64,000 nucleotides of DNA, from assembly GCA_029781975.1 (NCBI GenBank), contig JAKOVQ010000033.1:240157-304156 (forward strand), given 5' to 3'. How positions within the stretch are numbered: position 1 is the first letter of the stretch; every line of letters starts with the position of its first letter. The position numbers were made by a program, and so were the translations under genes. The stretch is from Acidobacteriota bacterium (GTDB lineage: Bacteria; Acidobacteriota; Thermoanaerobaculia; UBA5066). Of this stretch, positions 52,857 to 61,644 are shown in pieces. The notes beneath the pieces were generated by a model. The model worked only from the letters and a program-made list of their open reading frames with translations, had not been told where the DNA came from and did no database searches.

Positions 52857-53783
52857 ATGAGCAGCATCCCCTCCCTTCGCGTCGCCTTCGTCGGCCTCGG
52901 GACGATGGGGGTCGGCATGGCCCGCAACCTCGCCCGCGCCGGCTTCCCGCTCACCCTCGCCTCGCGCACCTTCGAGAAGGCCGAGGCCCTCGCCCGCGAG
53001 CTCGGGACCGTGTCGGCCGTGACGTCCGCGTCGGCCGCGGTCACCGCCGTCCGCACCGCCGCCGAGGCGGCGGCGACGGCCGACGTCGTCGTCTCGTGCG
53101 TCCCCGACGGTCCCGACGTCGAGGCCGTCCACCTCGGCCCGGACGGCACGGCGGAGACGGCCGCGGCCGGCACCGTCGCCGTGGACTGCTCCACGATCCC
53201 CCCCGCCACCGCGCGCGCGGTGGCCCGGGCCCTCGCCGCGAAGGGGGTCGCGTTCCTCGACGCCCCCGTCTCGGGGGGGCAGAAGGGAGCGGTCGAGGGG
53301 ACCCTCACCTTCTTCGTCGGGGGGGACGCGGACGCGCTCGAGAAGGCCCGGCCCGTCCTCGACGCGATGGGGAAGCGGATCACCCACCTGGGACCGTCCG
53401 GAAGCGGCCAGCTCGGAAAGGCGACGAACCAGGTGATCGTGGCCGGCACGCTGATGGCGGTCGCCGAGGGGGTCGCCTTCGCCGAGTCGGCGGGCCTCCC
53501 GCTCGACGCGCTCCACCGCGCCCTGACCGGGGGAGCCGCGAACTCCTGGGCCCTCGAGGTCCTCGGCCGCAAGATGCTCGACCGCGACTTCAAGCCCGCC
53601 TTCGCCGTCAAGCACCAGCAGAAGGACCTCGCGATCGTCCTGCGCGCCGCCCGCGAGAACGGCGTCCCGCTGCCGGGGGCCGCGCTCGCCCACCAGCTCC
53701 TCTCCTCGCTCGAGGCGCAGGGGATGGGGGAGGAGGGGACGCAGGCGCTGCTCCGGGTGTACGAGTCGCTCTCGCGCCGCTAG
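52857..53783 (+). CDS. NAD-dependent 3-hydroxyisobutyrate dehydrogenase-like (beta-hydroxyacid) protein
   Basis: The product is 308 aa. The Rossmann signature is VAFVGLGTMGVGMARNLARAG; the substrate-binding motif is FLDAPVSGGQKGA; the catalytic Lys is in LGKATNQVI. The family includes 3-hydroxyisobutyrate, tartronate-semialdehyde and 6-phosphogluconate-like dehydrogenases. Substrate not assigned. ATG at 52857 is set by the promoter just before it. Its stop TAG forms part of the TAGAAT promoter of the next gene. Confidence 0.8.
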   Translation: MSSIPSLRVAFVGLGTMGVGMARNLARAGFPLTLASRTFEKAEALARELGTVSAVTSASAAVTAVRTAAEAAATADVVVSCVPDGPDVEAVHLGPDGTAETAAAGTVAVDCSTIPPATARAVARALAAKGVAFLDAPVSGGQKGAVEGTLTFFVGGDADALEKARPVLDAMGKRITHLGPSGSGQLGKATNQVIVAGTLMAVAEGVAFAESAGLPLDALHRALTGGAANSWALEVLGRKMLDRDFKPAFAVKHQQKDLAIVLRAARENGVPLPGAALAHQLLSSLEAQGMGEEGTQALLRVYESLSRR

Positions 53784-53786
53784 AAT
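53781..53786 (+). promoter_or_regulatory. -10 box TAGAAT overlapping the upstream stop codon
   Basis: TAGAAT begins on the stop TAG of the dehydrogenase gene and lies 26 nt upstream of ATG 53813, with GGAGGT in the leader. Confidence 0.45.
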
Positions 53787-53812
53787 CGCCGCCCTCGAAA
53801 GTCGGAGGTCCC

Positions 53813-54301
53813 ATGAATCGACGCGCCGCCCTCCCGGTCGTCCTCCTCCTCCCGCTCCTCCTCCTGGCCTCCGCCCTCCCGGCGGCGGCGGCCCCCGTCG
53901 CCGCGGGGGAGAAGAAGACCTTCACCAAGACGCTCCCGTTCGCCGGGGACAGGGACGTCAAGATCGGCATCCGGTACGGGGACGTGACGATCGACTCCGT
54001 CCGGATCCGGAACTGGCCCGACGCCGACGACCTCGAGAAGGCCGAGAAGGACCGGAACGACACGACGACGATGGTCGTCGAGTTCACCTACTCGAACCGC
54101 GACGACGCCCACGACTACAAGTGCAAGTACACCGTGACGATCCCCGGAAAGGACGGGACGCCCTACGGCGAGAACGACCGGACCGCCACCCTCGACGCCG
54201 GGAAGATCGAGGACACGAACAAGATGTTCGTGAAGATGAAGACCCGCCTCTACCCGACGGTGAAGTCCTTCAAGGTGACCTTCGAGATCTGGCGGAAGTA
54301 G
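53813..54301 (+). CDS. small secreted protein, unknown
   Basis: The product is 162 aa with a clear signal peptide (cut after PAAAAP). The mature part is hydrophilic and beta-rich (VKIGIRYGDVTIDSVRIRNWP) and ends FKVTFEIWRK. It has one Cys and no recognised domain. It has its own TAGAAT promoter and GGAGGT site. A long hairpin follows the stop. It probably works in the periplasm; nothing more can be said. Confidence 0.6.
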   Translation: MNRRAALPVVLLLPLLLLASALPAAAAPVAAGEKKTFTKTLPFAGDRDVKIGIRYGDVTIDSVRIRNWPDADDLEKAEKDRNDTTTMVVEFTYSNRDDAHDYKCKYTVTIPGKDGTPYGENDRTATLDAGKIEDTNKMFVKMKTRLYPTVKSFKVTFEIWRK

Positions 54302-54335
54302 CGCCCCCCGGCGCCGAGCCCGCTCGGAGGGGGGT

Positions 54336-54381
54336 TCGGGGGGAACCGGCGGCCGGCCCGGAGGGCCAGGGTTCCCCCCGA
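54336..54381. terminator. bidirectional hairpin terminator
   Basis: TCGGGGGGAACC / GGTTCCCCCCGA is a perfect 12-bp stem whose 22-nt loop itself holds a small GC hairpin. It separates convergent genes. Confidence 0.5.
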
Positions 54382-54387
54382 CTCACG

Positions 54388-54957
54388 TCAGCCGGCCTCG
54401 GGGAAGAGGAGCTCCTGGGGCTGGAGGACGGGAAGGAGCCTGCCCAGGACGGCCGCGGACCACCCGTCGCGGTCCCGGGGATCGAGGTCGACGTGCCCGA
54501 TCCCCCAGTCGGAGAGGGTCGCCACGAGCATCTCGTCGATCTCCCTCTGGAACGCGACGTCCGTGTCCCTCACGCCGTCGAAGCGCGGGTCGGCGACCAC
54601 CGGGACCTTGAAGAGGAGGTCGTAGGTCGGCGTCCAGGACCTCACGAGGGCCTCGAGCACCTTCTCGGCCGCCTCCCCGGTCGCGGCGCGCTTGAGGTAG
54701 CAGAAGTTGTCGACGACGGCGCGGTCGCAGACGACCACCTCGGCCTTCGCCTCGGCCTGGAGCTCCCAGGCGATCTGCGTGTGGAGGATCCACGCCTGCG
54801 CCTTCAGCGTCGTGTCGCGGTTGATCGGCAGGGGGCACTCGCGCGCCACCTCGCGGACCAGCTCGACGGTGAGGTCCCTCCGCTTCAGGGACGCCGCCAG
54901 GTCGTAGCAGAGGGTGGTCTTCCCGACGCCGTGGGTCCCGACGAACGCGACCTTCAT
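54388..54957 (-). CDS. P-loop nucleoside kinase-like ATPase (AAA_28/NadR-like)
   Basis: The product is 189 aa; the gene is hidden in track ORF 54388-57285. The P-loop is GTHGVGKTT at residues 7-15, followed by LVREVARECP and VVCDRAVVDNFCYLK. The pattern resembles the kinase half of NadR and the AAA_28 group. A nicotinamide-riboside or small-nucleoside kinase is possible, which fits nadA nearby, but this is inference. CACGAT lies 6 nt before the ATG, a weak leaderless promoter. Confidence 0.6.
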   Translation of the reverse strand: MKVAFVGTHGVGKTTLCYDLAASLKRRDLTVELVREVARECPLPINRDTTLKAQAWILHTQIAWELQAEAKAEVVVCDRAVVDNFCYLKRAATGEAAEKVLEALVRSWTPTYDLLFKVPVVADPRFDGVRDTDVAFQREIDEMLVATLSDWGIGHVDLDPRDRDGWSAAVLGRLLPVLQPQELLFPEAG

Positions 54958-55052
54958 CCGCCGATCGTGCCACGGATCGCGCGCCCGCGTCCCCGGTCGA
55001 GGCCGCCGCGGCGCTCCCCCCGTCGGCGCGCCGGCGCGAAGTCCCTGAACGG

Positions 55053-57419
55053 TCAGGAGTAGATGATGCGCCGGACCACGACGAGCGTCGTGTCGTCGGC
55101 CGGCGACCCCTCGCCGACGTGGCCGCGCCAGTCCGCGAGGAGCGCCTCGAGGATCGACTCGGCCGGCCGCCGCCAGAGGCCGATCCGCTCGAGGACCGCG
55201 CGGGGCCTCTCGTAGCCGTACGGCTCGTCGAACCGGTCGGGTCCCTCGAAGAGACCGTCGGAGGCGAAGACCACTGTCGCCCCTCCGGGCAGGTCCATCG
55301 GCAGGTCCTGGTACGAGCGCTTCGGGCCCTGCCCCAGCGGAAGCCCCGGAGCCGCCACCTCGCGCGCCCGCCCCTCGACGACGAGGAGGGGGAAGGGGTG
55401 GCCGGCGTTGGCCAGGACGCCCCGCCCGCTCCTCGGGTCGAGGCGCCAGAGCGCGAGCGACGTGAAGAGCCTCGTCCCCTTCGTCGCCCGGAGGACCCGG
55501 TCGACCTCTCCCAGGATGGCGGCCGGGCTCCCGCCGGCCCGGACGAGGCTCATCAGGCACGCCTTGACCATCGCGCCCTGGATGCCGCACGAGAAGCCGT
55601 GTCCGGACACGTCCCCCGCCGCCACCCAGAGGTGCCCCTCCTCGTCGACGACGAACTCGTAGAGGTCCCCTCCCGCCTCCGTCGCCAGGATCGTCCGCGC
55701 CGCGATCGCCAGGCCCGGCACCTCCGGCGGCTGGTCCGGCAGGAGCGCGAGCTGCATCCGAGAGAGGAGGTCCATCTCGTACTTCACCCGCCGCTCCGAC
55801 TCGAGCCGCTTGACGTACTCGGGCGCGTCGATCCGCGCCTCGTCCTCTCGTTCCGGGAGGCGCGCGGCGGTCAGGCCCACCCAGGCCAGGGCGCCCAGGA
55901 AGACGACGCACATCAGGAGGGGGACCCAGAGCTCCCCCGGGAACCGCGCGGCGACCAGGACGTCCCGCCAGAGCGCCGTGGAGAGGGCCGCGAAGAGGAG
56001 CGCGGTCAGGCCGTACCTGCGGTAGGCGTAGAGGAGGACGCAGGTCTCCCCCAGGAAGTAGACGAGCGTCACGCCCCAGGGGGCGAAGAGCGCGGCCGTG
56101 GAGTAGACGAGGGCGAAGACGGCGGCCCCCGCGGGGTCGGCCTTCTCCCGCGCGACGACGAACCGGAAGAGGGCGAAGAAGAGGATCAGGAGCCCGGCGG
56201 TCATCGGCCCCTCGACGAAGGGGTTCGCGACGCCCCCGAAGAGGGGGAGGTAGTAGGACGGCGCCCCGGGGTGGACCCCGCGGATCCCGAGCGAGGCGGC
56301 CGCGGACGCGAAGAGGAGCCGGTACCCGGCGATCGCCGCCCCGAGCCCCAGGCCGGCGAGGAGCGCGTTCCCCAGTCGCGGCCCGACCCGCCAGGAGAGG
56401 AGCCCGTCGAGGCTGGTCGTGAATCCGGGGACGGTCTCTCGGAGGAGGGACTCGGCGACGGCCCACGTCGCGACGAGGGCGACGACGACGAGGAGGCGCC
56501 CTGCGACGACGTAGGCCCCCACCCCGGCGCCGCTCCCCCCCGTCTCGAAGAGCGAGCCCGAAAGGACCATCGTCCCCGCCGCCAGGCCTCCGAGCCAGAG
56601 GGCGAGACGGAAGCTGAGCCGGCGCTGGAAGAGGAGACGGCCGAGGAACCCGAGGACGACGAGGCCGAGGAGGACCAGGATCGGGATCACCACCGTCAGG
56701 CTCCGGAAGGCCTTGTCGCGCACCAGGTCCTCGGCGGCGGGGTCGGCGAGCTGGCGGGAGACGATGACGTAGGCGTTCCCCGGGAGGACCCTCACGACGG
56801 CCTCCGGCGGCCGCCCGGCCTCGGGGGGGAGGTCCCAGATCTTGACGAGCGCGTTCCCCCGTTGCGAGACCGTCGGCTCGGCGGGGAGGGGCCGTCCCCC
56901 CGCCAGCCGGCGGAGGACGCGGTCCGCGAAGCGCTGGAGCCCCTCCTCCGCCTCGCGGCTCATCCGGTTCACGAAGAAGAGGCTCCCGAAGGCCCACTCC
57001 ACGCGGCGGAGGCGCCCGTCGCGGGCGATCGTCACCTCCACGTTCCCGCTCCCGAGCCCGGGGACGGTGAGGAGGCCGGTGACCGTCCACGAGGCCGCCC
57101 CGCCGAACTTCGCCAGGGCGCGCGGCGCGTCGGCCCCGAGGAGGCGATAAGCGGTCTCGTACTCGGAGCTCTCGACCGAGTTCCTCAGCCGGGCCCGAGC
57201 GTCCTTGAGCCTCCCCCCCATGGCCGAAAGCTCGCGCGTCGCGGTGGCCACCGCCTCGTCGCGGTCGACCTCGAGCGGCTGCCACTCGGGGAGGATTCGG
57301 AGGGCCGCCACCAGGCCCGCGGCGAGGAGGAGCGCCCCGACCGCGAGCGTCCGCCAGGGGAGGCGGCGCAGACGCGCCGGCGGGGGATCGGCCGGAGCGT
57401 CGTCGGCCGCCGGGCTCAA
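55053..57419 (-). CDS. membrane PP2C-type (RsbU/SpoIIE) serine phosphatase, TTG start
   Basis: The product is 788 aa. A helix near 20-40 is followed by an extracytoplasmic domain to about 240, then roughly nine helices, then a PP2C/SpoIIE domain (about 560-788) with GGDLYEFVVDEEGHLWVAAGDVSGHG and ASDGLFE. Such phosphatases dephosphorylate anti-anti-sigma factors in partner-switching control. The start is TTG 57419, which overlaps the nadA stop as TTGA; the track start lies inside nadA and is wrong. No partner kinase or STAS gene is seen in the window. Confidence 0.78.
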   Translation of the reverse strand: MSPAADDAPADPPPARLRRLPWRTLAVGALLLAAGLVAALRILPEWQPLEVDRDEAVATATRELSAMGGRLKDARARLRNSVESSEYETAYRLLGADAPRALAKFGGAASWTVTGLLTVPGLGSGNVEVTIARDGRLRRVEWAFGSLFFVNRMSREAEEGLQRFADRVLRRLAGGRPLPAEPTVSQRGNALVKIWDLPPEAGRPPEAVVRVLPGNAYVIVSRQLADPAAEDLVRDKAFRSLTVVIPILVLLGLVVLGFLGRLLFQRRLSFRLALWLGGLAAGTMVLSGSLFETGGSGAGVGAYVVAGRLLVVVALVATWAVAESLLRETVPGFTTSLDGLLSWRVGPRLGNALLAGLGLGAAIAGYRLLFASAAASLGIRGVHPGAPSYYLPLFGGVANPFVEGPMTAGLLILFFALFRFVVAREKADPAGAAVFALVYSTAALFAPWGVTLVYFLGETCVLLYAYRRYGLTALLFAALSTALWRDVLVAARFPGELWVPLLMCVVFLGALAWVGLTAARLPEREDEARIDAPEYVKRLESERRVKYEMDLLSRMQLALLPDQPPEVPGLAIAARTILATEAGGDLYEFVVDEEGHLWVAAGDVSGHGFSCGIQGAMVKACLMSLVRAGGSPAAILGEVDRVLRATKGTRLFTSLALWRLDPRSGRGVLANAGHPFPLLVVEGRAREVAAPGLPLGQGPKRSYQDLPMDLPGGATVVFASDGLFEGPDRFDEPYGYERPRAVLERIGLWRRPAESILEALLADWRGHVGEGSPADDTTLVVVRRIIYS

Positions 57420-58411
57420 CTTCTTCCGCCGACCGGCGTCAGGCTCAGCCCCGCGGTCATCTCGAGCATCCGGTCGATCGAACGCTTCGCCCTCAGCCTC
57501 AGGGCGTCGGGGACCTCGAGGGCCGGCGAGAGGTCGCGGAGCGCGAGGTAGAGCTTCTCCAGCGTGTTCCGCTTCATGTGGGGGCAGGTGTTGCAGGAGC
57601 AGCCGTCCTCGGGCGGGGCGGCGATCAGCTCCTTGCCGGGAGCCGCGCGCTTCATCTGGTGGAGGATCCCCTCCTCGGTGGCCACGACGAAGGCGGGGTG
57701 GTCCGAGGTGACGACGTGCTTGAGGAGCGCCGACGTGGACCCGACGAACGAGGCGTGCCGGAGGACGACCTCGTCGCACTCGGGGTGGGCGATCAGGCGG
57801 GCCCCCGGGTGCGCGGCCAGGAGCTCGAGGATCCGCCGCTCGGAGAAGGTCTCGTGGACGACGCACGTCCCCGGCCAGACGACGAAGGTCCTCTGGAGCC
57901 GCTTCTCCAGCCAGGCCGCCAGGTTCCGGTCGGGCGCGAAGACGACCGGGTCGGGGATCTGGCGGAGGATCACCTCCGCCGAGGAGGAGGTGACGATCAC
58001 GTCCGAGAGGGCCTTCACCCCCGCCGAGCAGTTGATGTAGCTGACGACGGTGTGCCCGGGGTACCTCTTCAGCCACTCCGCGAAGAGGGGGGCCGGGCAG
58101 CCGTCGGCGAGGGAGCAGCCCGCCTCGAGGTCCGGGACGACGACGGTCTTCTCGGGGGAGAGGATCTTGGCCGTCTCGGCCATGAAGTGGACGCCGCAGA
58201 AGGCGATCACCGGCTTCGGCGACTCCTTCCCGCGCCGGGCCAGCTCGAGGGAGTCGCCCACGAAGTCGGCGAGGTCCTGGACCTCCGACTCCTGGTAGTA
58301 GTGGGCGAGGATCAGGGCGTCCCGCTCGGCCTTGAGGCGAAGGATCGCCTCCTCCAGGTCGAGGGGGATCGGCCCGGTGCGTGCACCGGCGGGGGAAAGC
58401 GCGCTACCCAC
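57416..58411 (-). CDS. nadA: quinolinate synthase
   Basis: The product is 331 aa. HYYQESEVQDLADFVGDSL is the A-type start; Cys99 (LEAGCSLADGC), Cys183 (WPGTCVVH) and a cysteine of GCSCNTCPHMKRN supply the three [4Fe-4S] ligands. It condenses iminoaspartate with dihydroxyacetone phosphate to quinolinate for NAD synthesis. GTG 58411 is preceded at 6 nt by TAAGAT. nadB and nadC are not in the window; the coupled gene downstream is a phosphatase. Confidence 0.93.
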   Translation of the reverse strand: MGSALSPAGARTGPIPLDLEEAILRLKAERDALILAHYYQESEVQDLADFVGDSLELARRGKESPKPVIAFCGVHFMAETAKILSPEKTVVVPDLEAGCSLADGCPAPLFAEWLKRYPGHTVVSYINCSAGVKALSDVIVTSSSAEVILRQIPDPVVFAPDRNLAAWLEKRLQRTFVVWPGTCVVHETFSERRILELLAAHPGARLIAHPECDEVVLRHASFVGSTSALLKHVVTSDHPAFVVATEEGILHQMKRAAPGKELIAAPPEDGCSCNTCPHMKRNTLEKLYLALRDLSPALEVPDALRLRAKRSIDRMLEMTAGLSLTPVGGRS

Positions 58412-58417
58412 GCTGGA

Positions 58418-58423
58418 ATCTTA
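58418..58423 (-). promoter_or_regulatory. -10 box TAAGAT, leaderless promoter of nadA
   Basis: TAAGAT, TCCAGC, GTG 58411. The 6-nt spacing and the absence of a ribosome site match the other leaderless genes. Confidence 0.5.
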
Positions 58424-58452
58424 CCCCCGGCCGGGGCAGGGTTTGCTTTTGC

Positions 58453-58458
58453 TAGACT
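58453..58458 (+). promoter_or_regulatory. extended -10 TGCTAGACT for the membrane protein operon
   Basis: TAGACT preceded by TGC lies 32 nt upstream of ATG 58491; a weak GGAGA site is in the leader. Divergent from the nadA promoter. Confidence 0.45.
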
Positions 58459-58490
58459 GGAAGGTTTAGGGAACGAGACGGAGACCGACC

Positions 58491-59573
58491 ATGAAAGGCA
58501 ATGCCCTCGCCGCCGCCCCCCGAGTCGCCCCAGGTGCCCCCGCCGCTGACCCCGCCCCCGCTCCCTCGCCGTGGGTCGCCAGCGCCCGGTGGGACCTGAC
58601 CTGGCTCCTGATGTCCGCCCTCCTCGTCCCCCTCCCGGTGCTCCTCCACTCGTGGAAGCTGGGCTCGCTCGGGATCGACCTCCTGGTGACCCTCCTCATC
58701 GGCGGACCCCACATGTACGCGACGTTCCTCCGGACGACCTTCGACGGCGGCTTCCGCCGGCGTCACCCCGCCCTCACCTGGGGGCCCGTGGTGATGGTCC
58801 CGCTGTTCGTCCTGAGCCTCGGCCTGACGCGGTTCGAGTGGCTCCTCTCGCTCTTCTTCACCTGGGCGTCGCTCCACATCTGCGACCAGGCCTCGTACAT
58901 CGCCCAGCTCTACCGCGAGCGGACCGGGACCGCCGCGACGCGGTTCGACCGCGGGCTCGACTTCGCGGTCATCCTCTCGTCTCTCTACCTCTTCGCGATC
59001 TTCCGGTTCGTCGACGGCACCTTCCACATCGAAGGGGTCAACATCTTCTTCCCCGAGTTCCTGAAGGTGGACTGGGTCCCCAGGGCGTTCGCCGTCGGGA
59101 CGGCCGCGCTCGTCTCCTTCTGGGCGGTGAAGACCCTCAACCAGCTCCGCGCCCGGCAGGTCTCGAGGCAGTACGTGGGGTTCATGCTGCTGACGATGGG
59201 GATCAGCGTGATGGTCCCCTCCTACCTCTTCCGGAACGAGCTCTCGGTCACCTTCCAGGGCTTCAACGCCTGGCACTCGTTCCAGTACCTCGGCCTGACG
59301 TTCCTCGCCCTCAACCGCTCGGAAGGGGCGGGGAAGGTGACGCTGGGCTTCCTCGGGCAGCTCGCCGCGCCCGGGAAGTTCTTCCGCTTCTACGGCTGGA
59401 ACGTCCTCCTGACCTTCGGCGCCGGGATCCTCGTCGCCCTCCTCACCTACGGGATCGGCCTCCCGGCCCAGCAGTGCTACTACATCGTCGTCCTCTCGGT
59501 CCTGCTCGTGCACTACTTCCACGACAGCGTCCTCTTCAACGCGACGACGGAGATGAAGCTCGCGGAGGCGTGA
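58491..59573 (+). CDS. polytopic membrane protein with conserved histidines, unknown
   Basis: The product is 360 aa with about eight helices after a Pro/Ala-rich N-terminus. Histidines in or near helices occur in GGPHMYATFLRTTF, ASLHICDQASYI, NAWHSFQYLGL and LLVHYFHDSVLF, a layout reminiscent of di-iron membrane enzymes such as Brp/Blh-type carotenoid oxygenases or desaturases. No exact family match was recognised. The stop overlaps the next gene (GTGA), so it probably acts with a secreted alpha/beta hydrolase. Substrate unknown. Confidence 0.55.
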   Translation: MKGNALAAAPRVAPGAPAADPAPAPSPWVASARWDLTWLLMSALLVPLPVLLHSWKLGSLGIDLLVTLLIGGPHMYATFLRTTFDGGFRRRHPALTWGPVVMVPLFVLSLGLTRFEWLLSLFFTWASLHICDQASYIAQLYRERTGTAATRFDRGLDFAVILSSLYLFAIFRFVDGTFHIEGVNIFFPEFLKVDWVPRAFAVGTAALVSFWAVKTLNQLRARQVSRQYVGFMLLTMGISVMVPSYLFRNELSVTFQGFNAWHSFQYLGLTFLALNRSEGAGKVTLGFLGQLAAPGKFFRFYGWNVLLTFGAGILVALLTYGIGLPAQQCYYIVVLSVLLVHYFHDSVLFNATTEMKLAEA

Positions 59574-60466
59574 TTCTCCGGGCCACGCGTCGTCTCCGTT
59601 TCGCGGCGGTCCTCGGTGCCGTCGTCCTCCTGGCGGGAAGCTCGGCCCTCCCGGCCGACGCGGCGACCCCGACCAGGAAGGGGAAGGGGAAGGGGAAGCG
59701 GAGACCTTCGCACCCGACCTTCACCGCCCCGCCGGCCGTCCCGAGGCCGCCCGACCCGTTCCGGGTGACCCTCGCCACCGCGGACGGCGTCGAGCTCGTC
59801 GGGTCGTTCCGTCCCGTCCCGGGCCAGCCCGACGCCCCCGCCGTCCTCCTCCTCCACGCCTTCTCGCGCGACCGCCGCGAGCTCGACGAGCGGGCGGGGG
59901 ACCTGACCGCCCGCGGCCTGGCGACGCTCGCCCTCGACCTCCGCGGGCACGGGGAGTCGACCCGCCGGCGGGACGGGCGCAAGGTCTCGCTCGTCCCGTC
60001 CCTGCAGAGCGACCCCAACGCCTTCCCGCGCGACGTGGAGGCCGCCTGTGCGTGGCTGAGGCAGCGCTCGCCCCGCGTCGGCGTCCTCGGGCTCTCCCTC
60101 TCGGCAGACCTCGCCATCCTCGCCACCGCCTCCGGGTGGGCCGACGCGGCCGTCGCCGTCTCGGCGAACGCCGCCCAGCTCCCGGCCCTCGCCGGCTCGC
60201 GCCCCACGGTCCCGCGAGGCACCCTCGTCCTCGCCTCGGAGAGCGACCCGGGCCGGGCGGAGTCCGCGCGGGCCCTCGACCGGGCGGGGCTTCCGCCGAA
60301 GAGCCTCTCCCTCTACCCCGGCGCCGCCCACGCGCTCGACCTCCTCATCCAGAGGCCGGAGGCGTGGAAGGCCGCCGTTGGCTGGCTCGGGGAGCTCCTC
60401 GGGGCAGTTCCGCCCCCCGCCCCCGTCGCCCCGGTCCCCTCGCCCACGCCCGGAGGACCTCCATGA
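59570..60466 (+). CDS. secreted alpha/beta hydrolase
   Basis: The product is 298 aa. A signal peptide is followed by a Lys/Gly-rich stretch (RKGKGKGKRR) and an alpha/beta-hydrolase domain: oxyanion LLLHAFSRD, LDLRGHGES, nucleophile Ser in GLSLSADLAI, and His in YPGAAHALDLL. The C-terminus is a proline-rich tail. GTG 59570 overlaps the preceding stop. It may hydrolyse an ester or peptide in the periplasm. Its stop overlaps the exonuclease start (ATGA). Confidence 0.75.
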   Translation: MILRATRRLRFAAVLGAVVLLAGSSALPADAATPTRKGKGKGKRRPSHPTFTAPPAVPRPPDPFRVTLATADGVELVGSFRPVPGQPDAPAVLLLHAFSRDRRELDERAGDLTARGLATLALDLRGHGESTRRRDGRKVSLVPSLQSDPNAFPRDVEAACAWLRQRSPRVGVLGLSLSADLAILATASGWADAAVAVSANAAQLPALAGSRPTVPRGTLVLASESDPGRAESARALDRAGLPPKSLSLYPGAAHALDLLIQRPEAWKAAVGWLGELLGAVPPPAPVAPVPSPTPGGPP

Positions 60467-61146
60467 CCGTCTGCGTCTTCGACATCGAGACCGTCGGCCT
60501 TCCCTGGCTCGACCTCGATCCCCTCCTGAGGGAAGGGATCACCCGCGGGGCGAAGAGCGGCGACGAGTACCGTTCGAAGAAGGAGTGGCGGACCCTCTCC
60601 CCTTACGCCGCGAAGGCCGTCGTCGTGGCCGTCCAGAACCCCGAGACCCGCCAGGGGAAGGTCTGGTACGAGAGCTCCGTCCCCGTCGAGGGCCGCTCCG
60701 GGGACGGCCTCTTCGAGCTGGTGGGCTGCCCCGAGGCGCAGATGCTCGGCGAGTTCTGGGCTGCCGTTGCACGCTTCGACCGACTCGTCTCGTTCAACGG
60801 CAGGTCCTTCGACGGTCCCTTCCTCTCCGTCCGCAGCGCCCTCCACGGCGTCCCCCCCAGCCGGAACCTCTCCGGCTACCGCTACTCCGTGTCCGACCAC
60901 GTGGACCTCATGGAGGTCCTCACCTTCCAGGGCGCCGCCGGCGTCCGGCCCACCCTCCACGCGGCGTGCGTCGCGTTCGGGATCCCGTCGCCGAAGAGCG
61001 CGGAGATGCACGGCTACGCCGTCCCGCAGGCCTACAGGGACGGGCGGCTCGCGGAGATCGCGGAGTACTGCCGGCGCGACGTCGAGGCGACCGCCGAGCT
61101 CTTCCGCCGGCTGGAGCCGACCCTCCTCCCCCTCTGCCGGCGCTGA
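60463..61146 (+). CDS. DEDDy-type 3'-5' exonuclease (PolB exonuclease-like)
   Basis: The product is 227 aa. FDIETVGLPW (D, E), SFNGRSFDGPFL (D) and YCRRDVEATAELF (Y, D) give the full DEDDy set of the ribonuclease H-like exonuclease fold, as in the predicted PolB-like exonuclease family. It should remove nucleotides from DNA or RNA 3' ends. It is translationally coupled to the hydrolase gene (ATGA). The pairing with membrane and secreted proteins is unexplained. Confidence 0.75.
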   Translation: MTVCVFDIETVGLPWLDLDPLLREGITRGAKSGDEYRSKKEWRTLSPYAAKAVVVAVQNPETRQGKVWYESSVPVEGRSGDGLFELVGCPEAQMLGEFWAAVARFDRLVSFNGRSFDGPFLSVRSALHGVPPSRNLSGYRYSVSDHVDLMEVLTFQGAAGVRPTLHAACVAFGIPSPKSAEMHGYAVPQAYRDGRLAEIAEYCRRDVEATAELFRRLEPTLLPLCRR

Positions 61147-61164
61147 CCTCCGGACCCGGGGTCG

Positions 61165-61170
61165 TATACT
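61165..61170 (+). promoter_or_regulatory. -10 box TATACT for the receiver-like gene
   Basis: TATACT lies 66 nt upstream of ATG 61237; GGAGGAGGT is in the leader. No -35 box is evident. Confidence 0.45.
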
Positions 61171-61236
61171 CGACGTGCTATCCCGTGCGGGTCCCCGGCG
61201 CCCGTGCTCGGTCTCGGCAACGGAGGAGGTCCCCCG

Positions 61237-61644
61237 ATGAAGCGAACCGTCATCGCCCTGGTCGACGACCTGTTCTGGAGGACGAAGATCGACCACGCGG
61301 TTCAGTCGGCCGGGGCCACCACCACGTTCATCTCCGACCCTGCCGCCCTCGTCTCGGTCGACCCGGAGAGGACCCCGCTCATTCTCGTCGACCTGTCGCT
61401 CAGGCAGCCCCCCTTCGAAGGGATCGCCGCGCTCAAGAAGCTGGAGAAGGCCGGGAAGATCCCCGTCGTCGGGTACTACGAGCACGTGAGGAAGGACCTC
61501 CGGGACAAGGCCGTCGCGGCGGGGTGCGACGTCGTCCTGTCGCGCTCGAGCTTCTCGGAGCGCTTCGCCGACATCCTGATGAAGTACGCCCTGCCGGGCG
61601 GGGTCAAGACGGAGTCGGACGAGACGGAGCTGCCGGAGGAGTAG
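61237..61644 (+). CDS. receiver-domain-like protein (pseudo-receiver)
   Basis: The product is 135 aa. The fold of a response-regulator receiver is visible: VIALVDDLFW (acidic pair), LILVDLSL (phosphoacceptor Asp position) and a C-terminal helix. The conserved Lys is replaced in VVLSRSSF by Arg, so phosphotransfer may be altered. No output domain follows. ATG 61237 is preferred over the track start because GGAGGAGGT lies 6 nt upstream. The roadblock and DUF4388 genes downstream point to a polarity or signalling role. Confidence 0.6.
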   Translation: MKRTVIALVDDLFWRTKIDHAVQSAGATTTFISDPAALVSVDPERTPLILVDLSLRQPPFEGIAALKKLEKAGKIPVVGYYEHVRKDLRDKAVAAGCDVVLSRSSFSERFADILMKYALPGGVKTESDETELPEE

